DNA from: Lepisosteus oculatus
Taxonomy: Eukaryota > Chordata > Actinopteri > Semionotiformes > Lepisosteidae
Reading direction: 5' to 3'
DNA length: 64,000 nt
Assembly (NCBI RefSeq): GCF_040954835.1
Contig: NC_090696.1
Location: 68,323,722-68,387,721 of the forward strand
Shown here piece by piece: positions 36,137 through 64,000 of this stretch (positions within the stretch are counted from its first letter, which is position 1; every line of letters starts with the position of its first letter). Under the pieces are notes generated by a model. It saw nothing but the letters and a program-made list of their open reading frames with translations. It did not search any database and was not told the origin of the DNA. A program made the position numbers and the translations under genes.

Positions 36137-36697
36137 TAGCCAGCAGCCATATCACCCTGCATCTCACAACTGGCAGCTCACTGAAGCTCAGTGGGTGTGA
36201 GCCTGGCCAGTACCTGGATGAGAGACCTCTGGGGAAAAACTAAGGTTGCTGCTGGAAGAGGTGTTAGTGGGGCCAGCAGGGGGCGCTCACCCTGTGGTCC
36301 ATGTGGGTCCTAATGACCCAGTATAGTGACGGGGACACTATACTGTAAATAAGTGCCGTCCTTCGGATGAGACGTAAAACCCAGGTCCTGACTCTGAGGT
36401 CATTAAAAATCTCAGGGTGTTTCTCAAAAAGAGTAAGGGTGTAACCACGGTGTCCTGGCCAAATTTCCCATTGGCCTTTACCAATCATGGCCTCCTAATA
36501 ATCCCCATCTATGAATTGGCTTCATTACTCTGCTCTCCTCCCGTCTGATAGCTGGTGTGTGGTGAGTGTTCTGGTACACTATGGCTGCCGTCGCATCATC
36601 CAGGTGGATGCTGCACATTGGTGGTGGTGGAGGGGTGTCCCCATTACCTGTAAAGCGCTTTGTAAGTCTAAGCAATTATTATTATTATTATTATTAA
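36137..36697 (+). repeat. 5S-rRNA-derived SINE, near full length, plus strand
   Basis: The head (36137-36232) follows 5S rRNA: 'gccatatcaccctgcatctc', then 'gaagctcagtgggtgtgagc', 'ctggccagtacctggatgag' and 'agacct', against 5S 'ggaagctaagcagggtcggg' and 'cctggttagtacttggatgg'. A unique body follows, and the 3' end carries 'cctgtaaagcgctttgtaag' and an (ATT)n tail at 36676-36695. This layout (5S promoter, body, LINE-like tail, short simple repeat) is that of SINE3-class elements. It ends only ~150 bases before the UGDH promoter. Confidence 0.8.
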
Positions 36698-36837
36698 TTA
36701 CACGTATCACTTTAGTAACTAACAGACAAATATAGTTAGAACGAATCAAACAGTAAAGTGACTGTCCATTTCTTTAGAAATTTTTGGTTCATCCGCAAAA
36801 GGATTTTCCATGTTTAAAGCGCCTTTAGTATTTATAG

Positions 36838-36986
36838 GGTTAATCGAGAAAACGTCACAGGTGTACCCAAGGAGTGTGACGTAGCGGACTGCAATTGGCT
36901 GCTGCTGTGCTCCTGCCTCAAGCAGCGCTGTGCCCAGGAAGGGCGCATTTCGGCGTGACTCTTCAGAGCTGGTGCTGTTGACTGAG
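36838..36986 (+). promoter_or_regulatory. UGDH: UGDH core promoter and probable non-coding exon 1
   Basis: Contains a CRE-half-site-like 'gtgacgtagcgg' (36877-36888) and an inverted CCAAT box, 'attggctg', just downstream (near 36893). There is no TATA box. A donor, 'actgag|gtatgg', lies at 36986/36987; joining it to the acceptor before 38084 ('tcttcgcag') gives a short 5' UTR ahead of the ATG at 38091. The order of the promoter elements is seen; their use is inferred. Confidence 0.45.
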
Positions 36987-46928
<9,942 letters not shown>

Positions 46929-49439
46929 GAGCTCCCTGGCGCTCGGGGCCGTGCCGCCGCTGAAGCGCGAGTGTGTCTCGTCTCTCGGCGGCAGAGCCAG
47001 GGGGCTGCCAGTTCGGTGTTCTCGTTTCGTTCCACTGCAGGACCAGGGCCGCCGGGTGCAGTGCATCTCCGCCAGCACAAGCATTGCAGGTGGCACCCTA
47101 GACCTAGAAATCGCTGGTCCGTATCTGGGCTCTGGGGATGGGCCTGAGTGACCCGGTTCCCCCCAAGCAGTGGTGTCCAATTATCCCAATGTCACTAGGG
47201 TTGGGTTGGGAGGAGTTGTGGGGGGCGGGGTGTGTTCAAGTTAGATAGGGAATCATCACCAGCAGTAACCCCTATGGATGTTCCATTGTGGGAGCCCTGA
47301 TTAACAGGGTGGTGCTATCAGATAATCGTTTGTCCTCCTGCTGGCTGAAGGCCTGGAGAGCGAACGTTCCAGGAGAAACGCACCTGTTGTCTGGGGGGTC
47401 TGTCCGGCGTTGGAGAGAGGACTCGGGCAGTGGTTCCCTCCCGCCTTCATGAGATCCCTGAAGCCTGACTATTGACCTAAGAAGAAGTTGCCTCCGTTGA
47501 ATATTTGCATTTTGTTTCTAGTCGCCAGTTTGGGATTTTATTCCACTGACAAAAATACGCCAACGGGTTTCAGGGATGGGAACAAACAATTCCGGTGAAT
47601 CTTGTTATCATTGAGCCAGTGAATGGTTTGGTGGTGTAACTGAGGGCTTGCCTGGGACAAAAACCCAACAGGTGTGGGGCTCAGCCGGACCGGGAATTGG
47701 AACCACTGGCTTACACAGGGAGCCGGGTTGATGTAGAATCTTGGGCACAGAAAACGGCTTAAACAGGTCTTGCAATGGAATGAAAGAGATGAGGCTGCTC
47801 GTCTCTGGTCTAACACAGCCCTGGGGCTGGCAGAATTGATCAATTTCAATCTTTTCCCCTTTCACCAGCACAAACTATTTCTGTCTAAAAAATTGTTCAC
47901 GGTTAACTCTTTGTGAGCTTCTCAAAGCATTATAGAAATGCTGCATATAAACGTTTATTACAGTGATTCCTTTTATACAGTTTGTACATTTGGTAACTGT
48001 AGACTGTATACGTGCAGTATTGGTTCGTAACGTGTTTGTTTACAGCTGAATACACAAGTTGTCTCTCCTTTAGCTGTGTGAATGCCGAGTCATATGTGTA
48101 GAGTACTTAAATTGTATTTTTTAAACCACTTTCTCAGCCCTAGTTGGATTTTCCGAGTCTTATACCTTGCTCGTTCTACAGCTGTCGTGACAGTTTCCCA
48201 GTGAAACAAAAATGTTTTTTCCCCCAAGCTGAATCGCCACTTTTTTCTTATTCCCAGCCAGTTGGGAATAACCAGCTGTGTGGTTTCCAAATCTCAGCTC
48301 CCACAACCGCAGGAGAGAATGAGGACATGGAAACGGACTCCTCAGCCCCCACACCACTCATCCCTTAGCACATTAGAGGCAGTTTATCCCTGCAGCAGAT
48401 GTTCAGCGCTGATTCGTGGACAGGCATGACCACCCAGGCTTGAACCCTGTGATCACAGAGCTCATCCTGCTCTTTGGCAAGCACTTTAGCTGGATGTCCC
48501 TCTCTCGAGGTCCTCACCTGAGGCACAGTTCAGTCGGGAAGCAATCGAAGGTTCAGTTTTCTCTGCAGACATGCAGAGTAGTTTACCCAAGACTTTTAGT
48601 TTGCACAGGTATTTGTTTCCTTGTTTCTTCATAAAGCCCAATTACTTGAAAATATACACATTTCACAGTCCTATTTTTTTAGTGCCTTTTAAAGTGTTTC
48701 CTGTATGTATTTTTGCTCCAAGGTGTTGACACTTTTGGAGCGATTAAAATTGTTCCAGGCACGATTTAAAACCTTTTGAAAACTGGTCACTTGCTTTGTT
48801 GTTCCCAGATGGGAAATGTGCTATGCAAGCAGGTAAAAGACAAAGCACAATACCCAGCATGAACCCATTAACAAGTAAAAGACATAAACAAATAGGTTTG
48901 TGTGTGCTGTTCACAAGGTACATAAAGATTTGGATTGAATTATGTTTGAAATCTAACCTAGTGTGTCCCATGTTTTTCCTTGGGCGTTGTGGTGGAGTGG
49001 TTGTGACTACTGCTACCTCACAGCTCTTTGGTCCGGGTTTGATTCTGGACTGGGGACCCTTCAGTGTAGTTTCTGGTTTCCTCCTACTTCCCAGAAATGC
49101 CTCTGAACTGAAGTGATGTGCTTCCGTAAAGTTAAACCCTTCGTGTTCTGGACAGGCTGTGGGCTTCTGTGACCTTTTCCAGGGCTAACTCTTTCTGAAT
49201 ACAAGTGGCTGGGTGTGTTGTATCAAGATCTTGGATCCGTGTTATAAAACTTGTCTATTTTTACCTGTATGCATTTACAATGGTTTGTAATCCATTGTGC
49301 CCAATGCTCAAAAGCTTTGTAAGCACAGTAAATGTGTGGTAGAAATAACATCACTTTAAACCACTTTTCAGATGAATTAACCTTTTTCTCCAAAAATGTA
49401 TTTTTTCTATTGTACAGAATTTTAAAATTTAGCAATAAA
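46929..49439 (+). other. UGDH: UGDH 3' UTR (likely extent)
   Basis: This follows the TGA at 46926-46928. The first ~250 bases are GC-rich, then the sequence becomes AT-rich. A canonical AATAAA at 49434-49439, followed within ~35 bases by T-rich sequence, is the best poly(A) signal. Weaker ATTAAA-like sites (for example near 48744) could give shorter forms. A plus-strand SINE at 48981-49170 would be part of the longest form. Confidence 0.45.
48981..49170 (+). repeat. tRNA-derived SINE (second family), degraded, plus strand
   Basis: Contains 'tgggcgttgtggtggagtgg', 'gctacctcacagctctttgg', 'tccgggtttgattctggact' (box-B-like 'ggtttgattc') and 'tctggacaggctgtgggctt'. It is more diverged than the other copies, which suggests an older insertion. 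Confidence 0.55.
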
Positions 49440-50092
49440 GAATGTTTCACCAATACTCTCCATTTTCCCTTTCAAACAGAGGAAAAAGGACCATTAACTT
49501 CCACAGGCATGTTTTGTGCTCACCGCCACAAGAGCTTACTTGGTTATTTTTTGTCTCTGATGTTTCTGTACCTCAACTGAACCCATAATTTGAATGGTCA
49601 ACTGCTCATTGAATCAGTTGAGTTTTAAATCTCCTGAGCTGTCCAAATGTCAAATTACTGCAAAACCCTGTGAATCATATGGCACCATTAATTTTTTATG
49701 AGTATTAAAGTGTACATTTTTTTTTAAATCAGCCCTTTGATTGGCTCTATACCATAAAACCCTGAGAGCTCAGGCTTCCTAGATAATTGTATGTTTTGTA
49801 AATTGTAATGCTTTTTCTGTTATGGTGCTGCTAAGTTACTCCACAGGAGAACCCATCATGATGGCAGTACCTGTTCATACTGTGGGGTCATAGACTGGTA
49901 CTGTATCTCCAGGCACTTCGGCTCCCAAACCCAGCCTGTGTGATCGTTGTTGTTGTTTTTTTCCTCATGACTGCACTACAGCTGTACGCTAACATTAAAA
50001 CCGAGTGGTTTCAAGTAACAATACTGGGGCAGGAGAGGGATTGGGGGAAAAATGACAAATACAACTCCATTATTTTGTATGAAGAGACTTAA
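49440..50092. other. Convergent spacer between UGDH and LIAS
   Basis: AT-rich sequence between the best UGDH poly(A) signal and the best LIAS poly(A) signal. Nothing coding or repetitive was recognised. Confidence 0.5.
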
Positions 50093-51041
50093 TTTATTTA
50101 GATAAATTACCAATAATTTGCACAGTTGGAATACAGGTGATTGTATGCTGTTCAGTGATGAATATGTGCTGTAGATGGAGTTTCCAGACACATTTCTTGA
50201 CCACAAGGCCACTGTGGTTCAGTGTTCACTAGATCAGCTTAATAGGAAACTACCACTGCCCAAAGCAAACAAAAGAACAACATTTACAGACTTCAAAGTG
50301 ATAGTTCTCTCACCTGCAAGTAGCATGTTCAGTATTATTTGTGTCACTTCTATGAATTGTCAGGAGAACATTTTGGAAAAAACAACAGTTGTGGTTAATT
50401 CAGTCAAGATGTGAATCCCCAGTTTCAAACAGTTCTGACTGAAAACAGCTAGTTTTCACCACCAAGCTGATTAAAGAACAGCTGCATGAACTGTAGGTTA
50501 AGCCAGATGTATTTTTGAGAAAAGTGCCCCACCAGTTGACTTTTAGTATATTTTACCTTAACAGGAAGCAAGAAGCCACTGAGTTCACAACTATAATGCA
50601 GTCACCCAATGTAAAAGGAAATTTGGAAGGAAATTTTGTTCTACTTTGCCTTTGATGTATGAAGCCCAGTTTCTGCTGAAGCACCACAATGAAGCAGGAC
50701 ACTGTTTTTAATTGTCAGTCATTAAGCAAGATATTCCGACCAAGCAGAAAGCTTGAATTGCTTTCCTAGTGTCTCTTCAAAACCTCTAACCAGGATGGAA
50801 ACAGCCTAAGACATTCTGATCAGTAGCTAACCATGCGGAAAATAAGGTGTGCCCTCAAACTCAAAGTTGATTTAATTCCCTGGAAGCTCAGATCAATGGA
50901 CAATTGTTCTCAAAGACTGGGAAGCTGACATTCACCCACAGAATGGACTTGATTAGGTGTTACATTCCACTCTCTGATGGAGTTTCCAAGGTGGTGAACA
51001 AGTGATGCACAAGAGATAACAGCAGAGTGGAAAGGCATGTC
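50093..51041 (-). other. LIAS: LIAS 3' UTR (likely extent)
   Basis: Downstream (leftward) of the LIAS stop codon at 51042-51044. A minus-strand AATAAA (plus-strand 'tttatt' at 50093-50098) is a plausible poly(A) signal, giving a 3' UTR of about 0.95 kb. Nothing else stands out in the segment. Confidence 0.45.
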
Positions 51042-59782
<8,741 letters not shown>

Positions 59783-60176
59783 GTCCTCACAACTCTGCAA
59801 CAGCAGCACAGCACACAACACACATCAGCGGCGCTGACATCAACTGCTCGTGACTGGTGACGGCAGCGCTCCTGGAGAAATGGGAAGATTCAGCGTTAAC
59901 TGAGTTGTGTTACATGTTATGTTTTCAAGTTACATGATACACCGAACTATTACTTGTAGTTATTCGATTTGCAGTCATTACGAGGTGTGCTTAAAAACTG
60001 CACGCAAATTTTATACTGACACTTTATCATTCTCACTGCTTTAACCTCTCGGAGACTTTACAATCTGCAAGTGATGTCTGGGAATAGAAGCGCCCTGACC
60101 TTATGACGTAGCACGCTACGAGGGTACAACTGCGTGATGACGTCCTTCCTTCTTCCTTTCCTCTACCAGCACCAAG
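59783..60176. promoter_or_regulatory. LIAS/RPL9 shared bidirectional promoter and RPL9 non-coding exon 1
   Basis: Only ~360 bases separate the LIAS start codon (59782, minus) from the RPL9 5'-TOP tract. The tract ('ccttccttcttcctttcctc', about 60143-60162) is the pyrimidine-rich cap-site signature of ribosomal-protein mRNAs. RPL9 exon 1 ends 'caccaag|gtaagg' at 60176. CRE-like sites 'tgacgtag' (60104-60111) and 'tgacgtcc' (60138-60145) lie just upstream, and 'cgtag..ctacg' forms an inverted repeat at 60107-60120. There is no TATA box. The divergent LIAS/RPL9 pair is also found in mammals. Confidence 0.65.
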
Positions 60177-61494
60177 GTAAGGAGAGTGAGAATGATTTCA
60201 GATGCATTGAAATCTTTTTTAATCTAAGCACTGTGGGCAATATACAAATATACGAGAGCCCGTAAAGCGTTCCAGAACTCTCCTTCGATGTATTTTGATG
60301 TGTATTAGGGTGATTAAGCACAGATGAAACGGACAAAAGTGATGTTTAAAGTGCCCGTCGGGTTTCTTTCTGTGCATGATAAGTAACAGTAGGGCCTTTC
60401 CCTCCTACCCGGGAATATTCCGACCTTTTGACGTTTTAGTCGCGGGACTGCATTCGCCTTCTCACGATGCATGGTTTATATTTTTCCTCAAAGTGTGTTT
60501 TCCCTAACGGACAAGATTTGTCGGGATCGCTAGAGACGTTAGACGTTAAGAACTAAGTTATAACTCCTGATCGTCGCTTCCCTGACTCGTTGAAGTGTTT
60601 TGGAGTCGCATTAGGTACACAAGTATAAAACTTCTTAACCCCTTAATTTTTACATTTTAAGATATGCTTGGACAGAGGGGAGCACACTCGCCCTACTGTT
60701 GCTTAAAATGACATTCTAACTGAAGAAACGTGTTCTTGTTTTATTGGACGCGTATGAAGTGGGTTTTTTTTTAAAGCGGATACATCGCAATTATTTTGTT
60801 TGCGTTATTGTGAGAGTGAGGATTGTCCAGGCCAGGTCCTGGGCTGTAACTCCAGTGGGTCTGTTTTCTGAAGGCACCTGTTCAGCTGTTGCACCTCTGA
60901 GCTGTGTTCCCCTCAGCTTGTTGAGAAAACCCCTTTCTGTACTGTACTGTACCCTTGCAAAGAGCTTTAAAGATGCTGATGGAAATTGTATCCGGAAACG
61001 CTCCCATCCAAAATGTCAGTTCTGGAGTCGACTGCTCCAGAAAGGAAACCCATAATGATGTTGAGCTAAAACTCGGGTCTTGACACAGAACCAATATGAA
61101 TGTCTAACCTACCCTTGTGACTTTGTTTTTCCAAAGGAATTTGGTTAGAAATCTAAAATCCGGTTCTAGAGAGTAGCTGGTTTGTAGTAGTAGCAGCTTA
61201 GTGTTTTAGTTTCCAGGTGGACTAAAATCCGGGTGAAAGCATCTTGTAGCTCTGTGGGTTGTGGAGCCTTGTTGTAAAAGTTTTGAAGTTCAGCCACAGA
61301 GTGACCTTTAAGTGGCGAATAACAAACAGGACTACGACACCTCCTGCACTGTGGCTCTTGAGCTGGGGTGTGTGTGTGTTTCTGCACAGTGTACAGGCTA
61401 GGAGTTTTATTCCTTGAGGAGCGGAAGGCGCTACAGTAGTTTTGCAGTTCATGCAGACGTGTAGTGAAATGTTCATGTTGTCGTTTCCTCTCAG
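60177..61494 (+). other. RPL9: RPL9 intron 1
   Basis: About 1.3 kb with donor 'aag|gtaagg' and acceptor 'tttcctctcag'. The first half is CpG-rich for this window and may hold promoter elements. I looked for box C/D or H/ACA snoRNA signatures, common in ribosomal-protein introns, and saw no convincing pair of boxes. Confidence 0.6.
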
Positions 61495-61495
61495 A

Positions 61496-64000
<2,505 letters not shown>

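Larger units (their letters stand above)
33601..36837. other. SMIM14-UGDH intergenic spacer
   Basis: No exon is recognisable. The left half is unique-looking AT-rich sequence. The right half is a cluster of three SINEs from different families (35428-35592, 35605-35853 and 36137-36697) lying next to one another. Confidence 0.6.

Noticed and set aside
36137-36232. Functional 5S rRNA gene
   Set aside because: The 5S-like segment is diverged, lacks the normal 5S 3' end and terminator, and runs straight into a SINE body found elsewhere in the window.

Overview
The window is vertebrate nuclear DNA. All of its genes are split by GT-AG introns, and they form a block known from vertebrates: UBE2K, SMIM14, UGDH, LIAS and RPL9. 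This is the human 4p14 order, read here in the opposite direction. The intron and intergenic repeats include 5S-rRNA-derived SINEs, two tRNA-derived SINE families and L2-like LINE 3' ends. Together with the compact introns and proteins very close to the tetrapod versions, these point to a ray-finned fish, perhaps a slowly evolving non-teleost such as a gar or bowfin. The species is an inference; the five gene identities are not in doubt.

Layout. 1-10.9 kb holds the 5' end of UBE2K on the minus strand (coding exons 1 and 2; the rest lies left of the window). 11-15.4 kb is a repeat-bearing spacer. 15.4-33.6 kb holds SMIM14 on the plus strand: a CpG-rich start, four coding exons and a 3' UTR. 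33.6-36.8 kb is a spacer packed with SINEs. 36.8-49.4 kb holds UGDH on the plus strand, with 11 coding exons that rebuild a full 496-residue protein. 50.1-59.8 kb holds LIAS on the minus strand, with 11 coding exons that rebuild a full 389-residue protein. 59.8-60.2 kb is a short promoter shared head to head by LIAS and RPL9. 60.1 kb to the right edge holds the first part of RPL9 on the plus strand (non-coding exon 1 and coding exons 2-4).

The genes do not form one pathway. UBE2K is a ubiquitin-conjugating enzyme, SMIM14 a small membrane protein, UGDH makes UDP-glucuronate for glycosaminoglycans and glucuronidation, LIAS makes lipoyl cofactor in mitochondria, and RPL9 is a large-subunit ribosomal protein. 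The link is positional: UBE2K/SMIM14 and LIAS/RPL9 are divergent pairs, and UGDH/LIAS are convergent. All exon junctions below were read by eye and checked for reading-frame continuity and exon length. I found no previously undescribed system. The less ordinary points are a two-residue insertion in UGDH, an altered SMIM14 tail, a compact bidirectional promoter, foldback (MITE-like) elements, nested SINEs and a G-rich run in the SMIM14 3' UTR.
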